A stretch of 64,000 nucleotides of DNA from Micromonospora citrea (lineage in GTDB: Bacteria; Actinomycetota; Actinomycetes; Mycobacteriales; Micromonosporaceae): contig NZ_FMHZ01000002.1 in assembly GCF_900090315.1 (NCBI RefSeq), forward strand, positions 3,264,501 to 3,328,500, in the 5' to 3' direction. The position numbers and the translations under genes are program-made. This document shows positions 17,357 to 28,405 of the stretch, in pieces (within the stretch, counting starts at the first letter, position 1; each line of letters opens with the position of its first letter). The notes below the pieces were generated by a model. That model did no database searches. It had not been told where the DNA came from and saw only the letters and a program-made list of their open reading frames with translations.

Positions 17357-17572
17357 ATGGGGCGCGGCCGTGCTAAGGCCAAGCAGACGAAGGTGGCCCG
17401 GGAGTTGAAGTACCACTCCCCGAACACCGACCTCACCGCCTTGCAGCGCGAGTTGGCGGGTGCTGGTAAGTCTGAGCACAACTTCGACGACGACTACAAA
17501 GAGTATGTCGACGACGATGATGAGGATCACGCGGACGAAGACCCGGATCCCTGGGTACGTCCGACCCGCTGA
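17357..17572 (+). CDS. DUF3073-domain protein
   Basis: A 71-residue protein with the family's fixed layout: a basic start MGRGRAKAKQTKVARELKY, then HSPNTDLTALQREL, then a very acidic end (YVDDDDEDHADEDP). It is conserved in actinobacteria near vdh and purM. ATG 17357 follows a GGGGTCGAG sequence. The 290 bp upstream contain no gene; a TACAAT (-10-like) lies near 17192 but no matching -35 was seen. Function unknown. Confidence 0.88.
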   Translation: MGRGRAKAKQTKVARELKYHSPNTDLTALQRELAGAGKSEHNFDDDYKEYVDDDDEDHADEDPDPWVRPTR

Positions 17573-17586
17573 CCTCCGGTCGCAGC

Positions 17587-17615
17587 TGAGCACGCGGTAA
17601 TCCCCCGCGTGCTCA
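17587..17615 (+). terminator. Hairpin after DUF3073
   Basis: Perfect 11-bp arms (17587-17597, 17605-17615) with a 7-nt loop, 14 bp after the stop codon. Confidence 0.7.
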
Positions 17616-17648
17616 CGCATGTGCCCATCCGAAGCGGCGCCAAGACGA

Positions 17649-17708
17649 CGATCAGGGAACCTGCCGACGCCGGAGGCGACTCCGGCCGCTCGGCAGGTCC
17701 CCTGATCG
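17649..17708. terminator. Long hairpin between DUF3073 and the RiPP precursor gene
   Basis: Nineteen-base arms (17649-17667, 17690-17708) with one mismatch, 10 bp beyond the stop of the minus-strand gene at 17719. Probably the terminator of the RiPP locus. Confidence 0.7.
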
Positions 17709-17718
17709 CGGTGCGCCC

Positions 17719-17955
17719 TCAGCGGGGCCGGTTGTTCCAGTTGTAGAACGTCGGAATGTTCTCGAAGTGGTTCCAGGCGCAGACGGCGCTCGCGCCGTCG
17801 CCGCCGGCCACCTCCGCCCGCATCCGTCGCGCGGCCTCGGCCTCGTGGAGGAGCGCGGTGAGTCCCGGCGCGGCTTCCCGCACCCGATCGGCGATCCGAC
17901 CCGCGGCGGCGTCCACCCCGCGCTCAGGCTGCCGGTGACTGGTGGTCTCGGGCAT
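17719..17955 (-). CDS. amcA: RiPP precursor peptide with multiple cyclophane motifs (AmcA-like)
   Basis: A 78-residue peptide. The first about 55 residues are a helical, charged leader (RIADRVREAAPGLTALLHEA, RRMRAEVAGGDG). The C-terminus is an aromatic/Asn-rich core, SAVCAWNHFENIPTFYNWNNRPR in two pieces: SAVCAWNH then FENIPTFYNWNNRPR. Tripeptides WNH, FEN, FYN (or YNW) and WNN fit aromatic-X-Asn/His substrates for three-residue cyclophane crosslinks. It overlaps the 3' end of the radical SAM gene by 32 bp and is read in the same direction. I recognise the pair as resembling the AmcA/AmcB multiple-cyclophane family; the name is from memory. Start ATG 17955. Confidence 0.75.
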   Translation of the reverse strand: MPETTSHRQPERGVDAAAGRIADRVREAAPGLTALLHEAEAARRMRAEVAGGDGASAVCAWNHFENIPTFYNWNNRPR

Positions 17956-19057
17956 GCTCCAACACTCCCTCCAGTAGGTGGATCTTGCTGTTGCGGCAGT
18001 GCGCGGTCTCCGTACCGTCGAAACGCCCCAGCTCGAAGTAACGGTTGGCCGCGTGGCCACCGCCGCAGAAACCGAAGTAGGGGCAGGACGAACGGCACGC
18101 CTCGACGCCGGCGAGGAACTCGCCGACCCAGGGCGTCCGGTCCGCCCCGGCGAGGATCTCGGCCAGCGGGGCGGTCAGCACGTTGCCGCTGCTGAAGTCG
18201 CCGTACCGGGCGTCGGTGAAGCCGGCCAGCTCGGGCGAGAGCACCGTCACCGAGCCGTCATGGCCGACCGTCGGAATCGGGTCCAGCCGCCGGGGCAGCA
18301 CGTCGTCGGCGGTGCCGTCCAGCACGGCGGCGGCGTACCGCAACGACCACTCGACCTCGCGCAGGTGGATCCGGGGATCCCGGCGCCAGGCCGCCACCAG
18401 CTCCGCCCAGAACGCGGTCACCGCCCGGGCGTCATGGGAGTTGTCGCGGAGGTTGACCCCCTCGGTCTCCTCGATGTTGACGCCGAGCACGTCACAGCCG
18501 AGGTCGAGGAAGTAGTCGTACAGCTCCGTGGCGAGGCCCGGCCCGGGGCGACCCACCACCGCCAGCGCGGAGAACGGCAGCCCGTGCCGGCGCAGCGCCG
18601 CCACCCCGCGCACGATCCGGTCGTACGCCGGCCCGCCCGCCCGGGTGACCCGGTCGCCGTTGCGCTCGCGCGGACCGTCGACGCTCACGCTCACCCGCAC
18701 CCGGTGCTCGGCGAAGAACGCACACCAGGCGTCGTCTATCAGCGTGGCGTTGGTCTGCACGTGGTGCTCGACCTCGGGCCCGAAGGGCGCGATCAGCGCG
18801 GCCAGGTGCTCCCGGCCGGCGGCGAGCGGCTCCCCGCCGTGCCACACCACCGAGAAGCGCCCGGCCGCCGCCCACGGGTTGACCGACTCGGCCACCGCCT
18901 CGGCCACCGACACCGGCATCCGCCGGTCGGCGGCCCGGAACGGCAGGTAGCAGTACGCGCAATCCAGGTTGCACAGGGTGGTCGGCTGCATCACGACGTA
19001 CGAGGGGACGGCGGCCAGGCCGCGCATCCCGCTGAACGACTGTCCCCGAGCAGCCAT
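17924..19057 (-). CDS. amcB: Radical SAM/SPASM cyclophane-forming peptide maturase (AmcB-like)
   Basis: A 377-residue radical SAM enzyme. The CxxxCxxC cluster motif CNLDCAYC (about residue 31) binds the SAM-cleaving 4Fe-4S centre. WHGGEPL, VSVDGP and the C-terminal SPASM cysteines (CRSSCPYFGFCGGGH, later a final Cys in TAHC) identify a peptide-modifying maturase with auxiliary clusters. It is translated ahead of its presumed substrate (amcA at 17719), whose start lies within its last codons. ATG 19057 has an excellent GAGGAGG Shine-Dalgarno. No protease or exporter gene is adjacent, so leader removal and export would use other loci. Predicted reaction: C-C crosslinks in the precursor. Confidence 0.85.
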   Translation of the reverse strand: MAARGQSFSGMRGLAAVPSYVVMQPTTLCNLDCAYCYLPFRAADRRMPVSVAEAVAESVNPWAAAGRFSVVWHGGEPLAAGREHLAALIAPFGPEVEHHVQTNATLIDDAWCAFFAEHRVRVSVSVDGPRERNGDRVTRAGGPAYDRIVRGVAALRRHGLPFSALAVVGRPGPGLATELYDYFLDLGCDVLGVNIEETEGVNLRDNSHDARAVTAFWAELVAAWRRDPRIHLREVEWSLRYAAAVLDGTADDVLPRRLDPIPTVGHDGSVTVLSPELAGFTDARYGDFSSGNVLTAPLAEILAGADRTPWVGEFLAGVEACRSSCPYFGFCGGGHAANRYFELGRFDGTETAHCRNSKIHLLEGVLEHARDHQSPAA

Positions 19058-19070
19058 TGCCCTCCTCAGC

Positions 19071-19137
19071 GCCTGAAGGGCTGCCGGGAAACTCCGGTGA
19101 GGGGTTGCCCCGACAGCTTTGAGGGTGCCCTTCAGGC
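19071..19137. promoter_or_regulatory. Spaced inverted repeat upstream of the radical SAM gene
   Basis: GCCTGAAGGGC (19071-19081) and its exact complement (19127-19137) are separated by 45 bp just upstream of amcB's Shine-Dalgarno. It may be an operator or an mRNA structure; the spacing is long for a simple operator. Confidence 0.4.
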
Positions 19138-19200
19138 TAGGCGGCGACGGCCACTCGGGTGAAGCCCTGATCAGGTGCCCGTACGGTCACCGGAGCGTGA

Positions 19201-20355
19201 TCATCCCCGGGTGTGCTGGCCGATCATCTGCACGTTGCCGGAGCCCTCGATGATCTCGCCGGCCTGCCACGCGTCGACGCCCCGACCGGTCAGGGTCGCC
19301 AGCGCGCGGTCGGCGTCCTCGGCGGAGACGATCGCGAACATGCCGACGCCCATGTTGAAGGTCGCCTCCATCTCCGGGTCCTCGATCCGCCCCTTGGACT
19401 GGATCAGGTCGAAGATCGGCTGAGGCTTCCAGGTGGACCGGTTGACCACCGCGTCGACGTGCTCGGGCAGCACCCGCACCAGGTTGCCGGGGATGCCGCC
19501 GCCGGTGACGTGGGCCAGCGCCCGCACCTCGGCCTCGGCGATGAGCTTGAGGCAGTCCTGCGCGTAGATCTTGGTCGGGGTCAGCAGCTCCTCGCCGAGG
19601 GTGCGCTGCCGGCCGAAGTCGTCGATCACCACGTCGAGCCGCATCCGGCCGGCGCCCAGCAGCACGTGCCGCACCAGCGAGTAGCCGTTGGAGTGCAGGC
19701 CCGAGGAGCGCATGGCGATGACCACGTCGCCCACCTCGACCCGCTCCGGGCTGAGGATGTCGGCCTCCTCCACCACGCCGACGCCGGTGGCGGAGATGTC
19801 GTACTCGTCCGGGCGCAGCACGCCGGGGTGCTCGGCGGTCTCGCCGCCCAGCAGGGCGCAGCCCGCGTAGCGGCAGCCGTCGGCGATGCCGGCGCCGATC
19901 TCGGCGACCTTGTCCGGCACGACCTCGCCGGTGGCGATGTAGTCGAGCAGGAAGAGCGGCTCGGCGCCGCAGGCGACCAGGTCGTCGACGACCATCGCGA
20001 CCAGGTCGATGCCGACCGTGTCGTGGATGTCCATCTGCTGCGCGATCACCAGCTTGGTGCCCACGCCGTCGGTGGACGACGCCAGGATCGGGTTCTTGTA
20101 CTTCTTCGTGTCCAGCCGGAACAGGCCCGCGAAGCCGCCCAGGTCGCCCATCACCTCCGGGCGCCGGGTCTGCTTCACCTTCGACTTGAGCAGCTCGACC
20201 GCCCGGTCGCCCGCCTCGATCGAGACGCCGGCGTCCGCGTACGAGACCGAGCGTTTGCGCGCCTGGCGGCCGGCGCCGGCCGTCCAGGGCTGGCGGTCGC
20301 CGCCGGCGCCGGTCGGGCTGCTTCCTGCGCCGCTGCGCTCGGACACGTGCGTCAC
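19201..20355 (-). CDS. purM: Phosphoribosylformylglycinamidine cyclo-ligase (AIR synthetase)
   Basis: Fifth step of de novo purine synthesis: ATP-dependent closure of FGAM to AIR. The 384-residue protein has the PurM core beginning SVSYADAGVSIEAGDRAVELLK, the TDGVGTKLVIA block, GLHSNGYSLVR, and HVTGGGIPGNLVRVLP. An N-terminal extension of about 35 residues (Ser/Gly/Ala-rich) precedes the domain. GTG 20355 has GGGGAGAA upstream. It lies directly downstream of purF on the same strand (60-bp gap) and is followed by amcB. Confidence 0.96.
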   Translation of the reverse strand: MTHVSERSGAGSSPTGAGGDRQPWTAGAGRQARKRSVSYADAGVSIEAGDRAVELLKSKVKQTRRPEVMGDLGGFAGLFRLDTKKYKNPILASSTDGVGTKLVIAQQMDIHDTVGIDLVAMVVDDLVACGAEPLFLLDYIATGEVVPDKVAEIGAGIADGCRYAGCALLGGETAEHPGVLRPDEYDISATGVGVVEEADILSPERVEVGDVVIAMRSSGLHSNGYSLVRHVLLGAGRMRLDVVIDDFGRQRTLGEELLTPTKIYAQDCLKLIAEAEVRALAHVTGGGIPGNLVRVLPEHVDAVVNRSTWKPQPIFDLIQSKGRIEDPEMEATFNMGVGMFAIVSAEDADRALATLTGRGVDAWQAGEIIEGSGNVQMIGQHTRG

Positions 20356-20414
20356 GGTTCTCCCCTTTGTGGTTCTGGCGCCGTGCCGGCGGTGACCGGC
20401 CGCGCCGGGTGGTG

Positions 20415-21953
<1,539 letters not shown>

Positions 21954-22122
21954 CTGCGCTCCCTCATGCTGGTCTGGACCGGCCGTGCGCACCACGCGGG
22001 GGCGGATCCGCACTCCTCGACCGGGACCACTGTCGTCGCCTGACAGTGTACGCGAATCGCCGTCGACACAGAAAGTCACGGCCCGGCTCCCCAACGTCAC
22101 CCGTCGATGCGCGTCGCCGCAG

Positions 22123-22476
22123 CTAGAGCGGCAGGTACGCGGAGAGATCCGCCCGAATTCCACTCACCTGTACGCGACCCTGGGTGATCGCCTCGGCCCA
22201 TTCGAGCCGCCCGGTGGCCACCGCCAGCCAGGTCCCCGGGTCCATCTCCACCACGTTCGGCGGGGTGCCGCGGGTGTGTCGAGGACCGGGAATGCACTGA
22301 ACTGCGCCGTAAGGTGGGACACGCACCTCCACCGATCGGCCGGGGGCGCGCTCCGCGAGGACGGTCAACAGGGCACGGACCGCGTCTCGGAGGACCGGCC
22401 GCTCGGGCGTACGCCCCTCGTCGAGCGCCGACAACGCCGCCGCGACCGCGGCGGACTTAATGTGCGGAGAGGACAC
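22123..22476 (-). CDS. Sterol-carrier-family (SCP2-like) protein
   Basis: About 117 residues. The N-terminal half is a helix-rich segment ([32 protein letters not shown]); the C-terminal half carries the SCP2-like end [38 protein letters not shown] in pieces typical of the family. The Arg/Glu-rich middle ([15 protein letters not shown]) is the ligand-facing sheet. It precedes purF on the same strand, as in Streptomyces, with a 170-bp spacer. Start GTG 22476 is inferred from domain length. Ligand unknown. Confidence 0.75.
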   Translation of the reverse strand: MSSPHIKSAAVAAALSALDEGRTPERPVLRDAVRALLTVLAERAPGRSVEVRVPPYGAVQCIPGPRHTRGTPPNVVEMDPGTWLAVATGRLEWAEAITQGRVQVSGIRADLSAYLPL

Positions 22477-22630
22477 GACGGGACGATACGGCTTCAGCGC
22501 GCCACGCCTGACGCTGGCCCTGGGTCGCGCCGATCCGGTCAGACAAGGCATAGTTGCCGACGGCGTATTCGTACCGTGATGATCCCCGGCCCGGCGCCCC
22601 GCCGGTCGAGGGAAGTCAGTCCGGAAGGCG

Positions 22631-24553
22631 GTGGACGTGTCAACACACCGACGTGCCTGGAAGCAGCGGGCCGGTGTGGTCGTGGCGCTGGTTGTCGGCG
22701 CTGTGCTCGCTGCCCCCGCCACACCGGCGCTGGCCGCCGACGTCAGCGTGTCGCCCGGCTCGGTCACCGTCAGTGCCGGCAGCGACGCCACCGTCACCGT
22801 GCAGATCACGCCCGGCCTGGAGGACAAGAGCGGCGAGATCAGCCTGACCGGCCTCCCCTCCGGAGTGAGCTGCGGCGGCTGCGGCGGATTCCAGTTCAAC
22901 GGGCCGCCCGGCGCGCCGAAGACCCACCTGCTCACCCTTCGCGCCAGCGACAATGCCGGCGACGCCAACGCGTCGGTCACCGTGCGTGTCGTGCCGGACA
23001 AGTCGAACCCCGACACCGGCAGCTTCCAGCTGACCGTCAAGGGCAAGGCGCAGCCGACCCAGCCGCAGACGCAGACCGTCCGGTCGGTCTCCGGCAAGGT
23101 GGTCGCCCAGGCCAACGGCAAGGCCGTGCCGAACGCCGTGGTGATGCTCCAGGACGGCGCCGGCAACAAGCGGGACACGGTCAGCGACGACAGCGGCAAC
23201 TTCCGCTTCACCGGCACCACCGAGAAGCCGATCGCGCCGGGCCGGCTCGCCGTCGGCGCCAGCGTCGGCGAGGTGTACGCCACCAAGAGCTTCGACGCGG
23301 CCGCCGGCCAGAGCATCACCGGCCAGCGCATCGCCCTGGCGATCAAGGTCGAGACCACCCCGAGCCCCACCCCCTCGGCCAGCGCGGAGACCCTCCCCAC
23401 CGAGGAGGCCCTCGACGAGACCGCCGAGGAGAGCACCGAGGCGACCCCGGGCGCGGCGGCCAACGCCAGCAACGAGGACTCCGGCGGCATGGGGAACTGG
23501 CTGTTCATCCTGCTCGGCGGCCTGCTCGTCGCCGCGGGTGTCGGCACCATCGTGCTGCTCTGGATGCGGCGCAAGGACAACGACGACGAGCCCGACGACG
23601 CCCCGGCGGGCGCTGCGGCGGGCGCGGTTCCGGCGGCCCGTGGGGGCTACCGTGGCGCCGGCGCGGACGACCAGACCCGGGTGGTCAACCGGGTCGGCGC
23701 CGGGCCCGACCCGACGATGGTCGGTGGCACCTCGCTCAGCGACGCCCCGACGATGATGCACCGCCCCGTGGTCGACGACGTGCCGCCGGACCCGTACGGC
23801 GCGCCCCCGCAGCCGTACGGTGCGGCGGGAGCCGGGGCGGGCTGGGCCGGCAACGGCTACGGCGACGAGCCGGCCGGCGCGGGCGGCTACGGCAACGCCC
23901 CGTCCTCCGGCAGCGGCTACGGCAACGCGCCGTCCTCCGGCAGCGGCTACGGCAACGCGCCCTCCTCCGGCGGTGGCTACGGCAGCCGCGACTACGGCGC
24001 GGCCGGTGCCGCGGGGGCGGCGGGTGCGGCCGGCTACTCGTCGGCCTCCGGGGGCGGCCGGGGCTACGGCGAGCGGTACGACGAGCCGACCGGCCGCTAC
24101 ACCGGCGAGGCCACCCAGTACCCGGCCCCGGCCGACCCGTACGCGACCGGCCTCTACCAGCAGGAGCAGGAGCAGGGCTACGGCCGGTCCGAGCCCGCGC
24201 CGTACGGCCGGGGCGGGGAGCCGACCGGCGGCTACGACCAGCGCGGCGGCTACGACCGGCAGGGCGGCTACGACGAGCCCGGCTACGGCCAGCAGGGCGG
24301 TTACGGCAATGAGCCCGCCCCGCGCGGCGGCTACGGCCAGCAGGGCGGCTACGACCAGCCCACCTCCTACGACCCGGGTGGCTACGGCCAGCAGGGCGGC
24401 TACGGTCAGGAGCCCCCGCAGCAGCGCGGCGGCTACGACGACCGCGGCTACGGCCAGCAGGGCGGCTACGACGACCCGCAGGCCGGGCGCGGCCGGGCGG
24501 ACGGCCCGCCGCAGCAGGACCGGGGCCGCCGGCTGGACTGGCTGGACGACTGA
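22631..24553 (+). CDS. Secreted/membrane-anchored protein with Ig-like ectodomain and prion-like GYGQQGGY tail
   Basis: A 640-residue type I membrane protein. It has a signal peptide ([20 protein letters not shown]), a beta-rich Ig-like domain (about residues 36-150), a carboxypeptidase-regulatory-like beta domain ([27 protein letters not shown] onward), and an acidic Ser/Thr stalk. A single membrane segment ([22 protein letters not shown], about residue 290) is followed by basic RRKDN. The about 320-residue cytoplasmic tail is low complexity: three [10 protein letters not shown] repeats, then five GYGQQGGY words mixed with GGYD. This Gly/Tyr/Gln composition resembles phase-separating FET-type domains. 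GTG 22631 or 22637 may be the start. Function unknown. Confidence 0.8.
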   Translation: MDVSTHRRAWKQRAGVVVALVVGAVLAAPATPALAADVSVSPGSVTVSAGSDATVTVQITPGLEDKSGEISLTGLPSGVSCGGCGGFQFNGPPGAPKTHLLTLRASDNAGDANASVTVRVVPDKSNPDTGSFQLTVKGKAQPTQPQTQTVRSVSGKVVAQANGKAVPNAVVMLQDGAGNKRDTVSDDSGNFRFTGTTEKPIAPGRLAVGASVGEVYATKSFDAAAGQSITGQRIALAIKVETTPSPTPSASAETLPTEEALDETAEESTEATPGAAANASNEDSGGMGNWLFILLGGLLVAAGVGTIVLLWMRRKDNDDEPDDAPAGAAAGAVPAARGGYRGAGADDQTRVVNRVGAGPDPTMVGGTSLSDAPTMMHRPVVDDVPPDPYGAPPQPYGAAGAGAGWAGNGYGDEPAGAGGYGNAPSSGSGYGNAPSSGSGYGNAPSSGGGYGSRDYGAAGAAGAAGAAGYSSASGGGRGYGERYDEPTGRYTGEATQYPAPADPYATGLYQQEQEQGYGRSEPAPYGRGGEPTGGYDQRGGYDRQGGYDEPGYGQQGGYGNEPAPRGGYGQQGGYDQPTSYDPGGYGQQGGYGQEPPQQRGGYDDRGYGQQGGYDDPQAGRGRADGPPQQDRGRRLDWLDD

Positions 24554-24586
24554 ACCGGCGGGCCACGCGCCCGACGGCACGACAGC

Positions 24587-24628
24587 ACGGCGAGGGCCGC
24601 TCGGGATTTCCCGGGCGGCCCTCGCCGT
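24587..24628. terminator. Strong hairpin after the prion-like membrane protein gene
   Basis: Arms of 14 bp (from 24587, to 24628) with additional CGGG/CCCG pairs in the loop, 34 bp after the stop. Confidence 0.8.
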
Positions 24629-24655
24629 TCGTGCGAGACTCCGCGCCCTGGAGTA

Positions 24656-24775
24656 GCCCGACGGCCCCCGGCCGCGCCAGGCACACCGGAGAAGCCCGAC
24701 GGCCCCCAGGCCACGCCCCAGGCACACCGGAGAAGCCCGACGGCCCTCAGGCGTCGCCAGGCGCGACGGCCGCCC
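24656..24775. repeat. Tandem repeats of about 38-41 bp
   Basis: Units begin GCCCGACGGCCC at 24656, 24694 and 24735, the third degenerating after 24760. They fill the space between the terminator at 24628 and the convergent comB-like gene. Confidence 0.7.
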
Positions 24776-24848
24776 AGGCAGGGAGACCCGGACGACCGGC
24801 AGCCGGGGGCGGATGCGGGGACCGCCGGGCGGCGGAACCGGACGACCG

Positions 24849-25646
24849 TCAGGCCGCGGAGAAGACCCCTTGGCGCAGCACGGGGACCACGTCCGACACG
24901 CCGACCCGGACGGCGACCTCCACGTCCTGGGCGAAACCACCCTCGATCAGCTCGCGGCCGGACACGCTCCCGCGCACGGCGGCGGGAACGTCGGGGGTGC
25001 TGGCGAGCGCCGCGAGCGCCATGGCCGCCTCGACGGAGAGACCGCCGGGCACCCCGGAGAGGGCGTCCAGCACGCTGGCCGCCCCGAGCTGGTCCTCCAC
25101 CGAGGGGCGCAGCGACCCGTCCGGCCACCGCTCGCCGGAGGCGACGACGCCGATCGGGGCGTCCGTCGAGCCGTACCCCTGGTGGCGCAGCCAACGCCCG
25201 ACGGCGGGCGCGTTGCGCAGGCAGGCCGCGACGACCGGCATGCCGGTGGCGCTGGCCGCGGCGCTGATCGCCGAGCCGTTCGGCGACGGCAGCACGAGGT
25301 CGGCGACGACCGGCGCGGTGCTCAGCGCCGCCGGTGAGAGCGACCACGGGTGTTCCGGGGTCGTCCGCCGGCGGCCCACCGCAGCGACCGCGCCGACTCG
25401 CCGCGCGTAGTCGCCGGCCTGTTCGCCCCACGGGAACGGGTGCACCCGCATGCCACGCCCCACGGCGACCTCCACGGCGGTGGTGAACGACAGCACGTCC
25501 ACCACCACCAGCACCGCGCAGACCCGGCCGAGCTCGGCCGCCCCGGTCAGCCCCCAGTCGAACCGGGCGCCGGATCCGGGTTGGCCGTAGACCGCCGCGG
25601 CCAACGCCTCAGCGCTTGTCGGGCGCGGCGGGCTGCTCGGTCTCAC
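24849..25646 (-). CDS. comB: 2-phosphosulfolactate phosphatase (ComB family)
   Basis: A 265-residue member of the ComB family, a magnesium-dependent phosphatase first known from coenzyme M synthesis. Family signatures: [43 protein letters not shown] and [11 protein letters not shown]. Actinobacteria do not make coenzyme M by the archaeal route, so the true substrate is uncertain. The start overlaps the purL end by 38 bp if GTG 25646 is used; an in-frame TTG just after the purL stop is an alternative. Last gene of the purSQL unit. Confidence 0.85.
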   Translation of the reverse strand: MRPSSPPRPTSAEALAAAVYGQPGSGARFDWGLTGAAELGRVCAVLVVVDVLSFTTAVEVAVGRGMRVHPFPWGEQAGDYARRVGAVAAVGRRRTTPEHPWSLSPAALSTAPVVADLVLPSPNGSAISAAASATGMPVVAACLRNAPAVGRWLRHQGYGSTDAPIGVVASGERWPDGSLRPSVEDQLGAASVLDALSGVPGGLSVEAAMALAALASTPDVPAAVRGSVSGRELIEGGFAQDVEVAVRVGVSDVVPVLRQGVFSAA

Positions 25647-28335
25647 CGGAGTCGGGCTCGGACGCCGCGGCGGGCTCCGTCGGGGCCTCGGCCGGAGCGT
25701 CGACGGCCTCGGCCGCCGGCTGCTCCGGGGTGGCGGCCTCGGCCGGGGTCACCGGCTCCACCGCGCCGGTCGCCGGGACCGGGGCAGCCGACGCGATCGG
25801 CTCGACCGCGACCTCCGCCGGGTCCACCGGCGCCGCCTCGGCCCGCTCGTCGTCGGGCAGCGGCACGGCCTCGACCGCGCCGGCCACGCCGGCGGCCGGC
25901 GCGGGCACCTCGACGAGGGCCGGACCCCCGAAGAGGCGCGGCAGGGTCGCGGTGTGCGCGGCGCGCAGCTCGTCCAGGCCGATCCGGAACTGGCCGTGCA
26001 CCTCCAGCGTGCCGCCGGCCGGGTCGGTGACACCGATCAGCTCGAACGGCACGCCGCGCTCGGCGCAGAGGGCGGTGAACGCCTTCTCGTGGCCGCGCGG
26101 CACCGAGACCAGGGCCCGCCCGGCGGACTCGCTGAACAGGTAGACGAACGGCATCGAGCCGCCGGCGAACCGCTCCGGCACCGCGATCCGCGCGCCGACC
26201 CCGCGCCGCAGGCAGGACTCGACCAGGCTCTGCGCGAGACCGCCGTCGGAGAGGTCGTGCGCGGAGCTGAGGTGCCCGACCCGGGCGGCCTCGGCGAGCA
26301 GTTCGGCCAGGAGCCGCTCGTGGGCCAGGTCGACCTGCGGGGGTACGCCGCCGAGGTGCTCGTGGGTGACCCACGCCCACTCCGAGCCGGACAGCTCCAC
26401 GTGCGTCTCGCCGAGCAGGAAGAGCTGGTCGTGGTCGCCGCCCGGGCGCGGCACGAAGCCCATCGGCACCCGGTTGGCCACGTCGTCGAGCACGCCGAGC
26501 ACGCCGACCACCGGGGTCGGGTGGATCGCGGCCGCACCGGTCTGGTTGTAGAAGCTGACGTTGCCGCCCGTCACCGGGATGCCCAGCTCGGCGCAGCCGT
26601 CGGCCAGGCCGCGGACGGCCTCGGCGAACTGCCACATGACGCCCGGATCCTCCGGCGAGCCGAAGTTCAGGCAGTTGGTGACGGCGATCGGCTTCGCGCC
26701 GGTGACGGCGACGTTCCGGTACGCCTCGGCCAGCGCCAGCTTGGTGCCGTGGTAGGGGTCGAGGCGCGCGTAGCGGCCGTTGCCGTCGACCGACAGCGCC
26801 ACGCCGAGCCCGGTCCGCTCGTCGATCCGGATGACGCCGGAATCCTCCGGCTGGGCGAGCACGGTGTTGCCCAGCACGTACCGGTCGTACTGCTCGGTGA
26901 CCCAGGTCTTGTCGGCCAGGTTGGGCGACGCGATCATGCGCAGCACGGTCTCGCGCAGCGCCTCCGGGTCGGCCGGCCGGGGCAGCGTCTCCGCGCGGTC
27001 GGCCTGGAGCAGGATCAGGTCGGCCGGCTCGCGCATCGGACGGGCGTAGACGGGACCGTCGTCGACCAGGGAGCCCGGCGGCACGTCGACCACGAGCTGG
27101 TCCCGCCAGGTGATCAGCAGGCGGCCCGGCTGGCCGTCCGGCGACGGCGGGGTGACCTCGCCGATCGCGGTGGCCCAGACGCCCCACTTCTCGGCGGTCT
27201 TGAGCACCGCGTCGAGCTTCGCCGGCTCGACGACCAGCAGCATCCGCTCCTGGGACTCGCTGGCCAGGATCTCGTGCGGCTCCATCGAGGGCTCGCGCAG
27301 CGGCACCCGCTCCAGCCAGACCCGCATGCCGGTGCCGGCCGCCGCGGCGGTCTCGGTCAGCGCGCAGGTCAGGCCGGCGCCGCCGAGGTCCTGGATGCCG
27401 ACGACGAGCTGGGCGTCGTAGAGCTCGAGGCAGGCCTCGATGAGCAGCTTCTCCATGAACGGGTCGCCCACCTGCACCGACGGGCGGCGCTGCTCGCTGC
27501 CCTCGTCGAAGGTGGCGCTGGCCAGCACGGAGACGCCGCCGATGCCGTCGCGGCCCGTCTTGGCGCCCATCAGCACCACGACGTTGCCCGGGCCGGCGGC
27601 GGCCTTGTTCTGCAGCCGGTTGACCGGCAGCACGCCCAGGCAGAGCGCGTTGACCAGCGGGTTGCCCTGGTAGCAGGGGTCGAAGACGACCTCGCCGCCG
27701 ATGTTCGGCAGGCCGAGGCAGTTGCCGTAGCCGCCGACGCCGGCGACCACGCCGGGCAGCACCCGCGCCGTGTCGGGGTGGTCGGCCGCGCCGAAGCGCA
27801 GCGGGTCCATCACCGCGACCGGGCGGGCGCCCATGGCCAGGATGTCCCGGACGATGCCGCCGACGCCGGTCGCCGCGCCCTGGTAGGGCTCGACGAAGCT
27901 CGGGTGGTTGTGCGACTCGACCTTGAAGGTGACCGCCAGCTCGTCGGAGACCTGCACCACGCCGGCGTTCTCGCCGATGCCGGCGAGCAGCCGGTCGCTG
28001 GGCGGGGCCTTCTCGCCGAACTGGCGCAGGTGCACCTTGCTGGACTTGTAGGAGCAGTGCTCGCTCCACATGATCGAGTACATGGCCAGCTCGGCCTGGG
28101 TGGGCCGGCGGCCGAGGATGTGCCGGATCCGGTCGTACTCGTCGTCACGGAGCCCCAGCTCGGCGTACGGCTGCAGCTCGCCGGGGGTGTCCCCGGCGCG
28201 CGGGACCGTGTCCACACCGGCGGCCCAGTCGGCGGCCGGCGGCGCGACTGCGGCCGGACGCGGCTCCACCGGCTGCGCCGGGGCGGCCGGGAACGCCTCC
28301 GGGGTCTCGCGAACCTCGTCCGGATGGGTGGTCAT
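25609..28335 (-). CDS. purL: Phosphoribosylformylglycinamidine synthase, large subunit
   Basis: Fourth purine step: FGAR plus ammonia and ATP gives FGAM, with PurQ and PurS supplying the glutaminase and bridge. The 908-residue protein has the small-type PurL layout: [55 protein letters not shown] and [12 protein letters not shown]. It is about 150 residues longer than usual, mainly because of a C-terminal tail (about residues 800-908) of Ala, Pro, Glu and Val with no recognisable domain. The N-terminal about 60 residues are also Pro/Ala-rich. ATG 28335 has GAGGTC upstream. Confidence 0.95.
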   Translation of the reverse strand: MTTHPDEVRETPEAFPAAPAQPVEPRPAAVAPPAADWAAGVDTVPRAGDTPGELQPYAELGLRDDEYDRIRHILGRRPTQAELAMYSIMWSEHCSYKSSKVHLRQFGEKAPPSDRLLAGIGENAGVVQVSDELAVTFKVESHNHPSFVEPYQGAATGVGGIVRDILAMGARPVAVMDPLRFGAADHPDTARVLPGVVAGVGGYGNCLGLPNIGGEVVFDPCYQGNPLVNALCLGVLPVNRLQNKAAAGPGNVVVLMGAKTGRDGIGGVSVLASATFDEGSEQRRPSVQVGDPFMEKLLIEACLELYDAQLVVGIQDLGGAGLTCALTETAAAAGTGMRVWLERVPLREPSMEPHEILASESQERMLLVVEPAKLDAVLKTAEKWGVWATAIGEVTPPSPDGQPGRLLITWRDQLVVDVPPGSLVDDGPVYARPMREPADLILLQADRAETLPRPADPEALRETVLRMIASPNLADKTWVTEQYDRYVLGNTVLAQPEDSGVIRIDERTGLGVALSVDGNGRYARLDPYHGTKLALAEAYRNVAVTGAKPIAVTNCLNFGSPEDPGVMWQFAEAVRGLADGCAELGIPVTGGNVSFYNQTGAAAIHPTPVVGVLGVLDDVANRVPMGFVPRPGGDHDQLFLLGETHVELSGSEWAWVTHEHLGGVPPQVDLAHERLLAELLAEAARVGHLSSAHDLSDGGLAQSLVESCLRRGVGARIAVPERFAGGSMPFVYLFSESAGRALVSVPRGHEKAFTALCAERGVPFELIGVTDPAGGTLEVHGQFRIGLDELRAAHTATLPRLFGGPALVEVPAPAAGVAGAVEAVPLPDDERAEAAPVDPAEVAVEPIASAAPVPATGAVEPVTPAEAATPEQPAAEAVDAPAEAPTEPAAASEPDSGETEQPAAPDKR

Positions 28336-28405
28336 GACCTCTCCTCGCTGCGCTCAACGCCGCCCGGAAGGCGGCTGAGCAGACCGATGATGCCGCCGCG
28401 CACGG

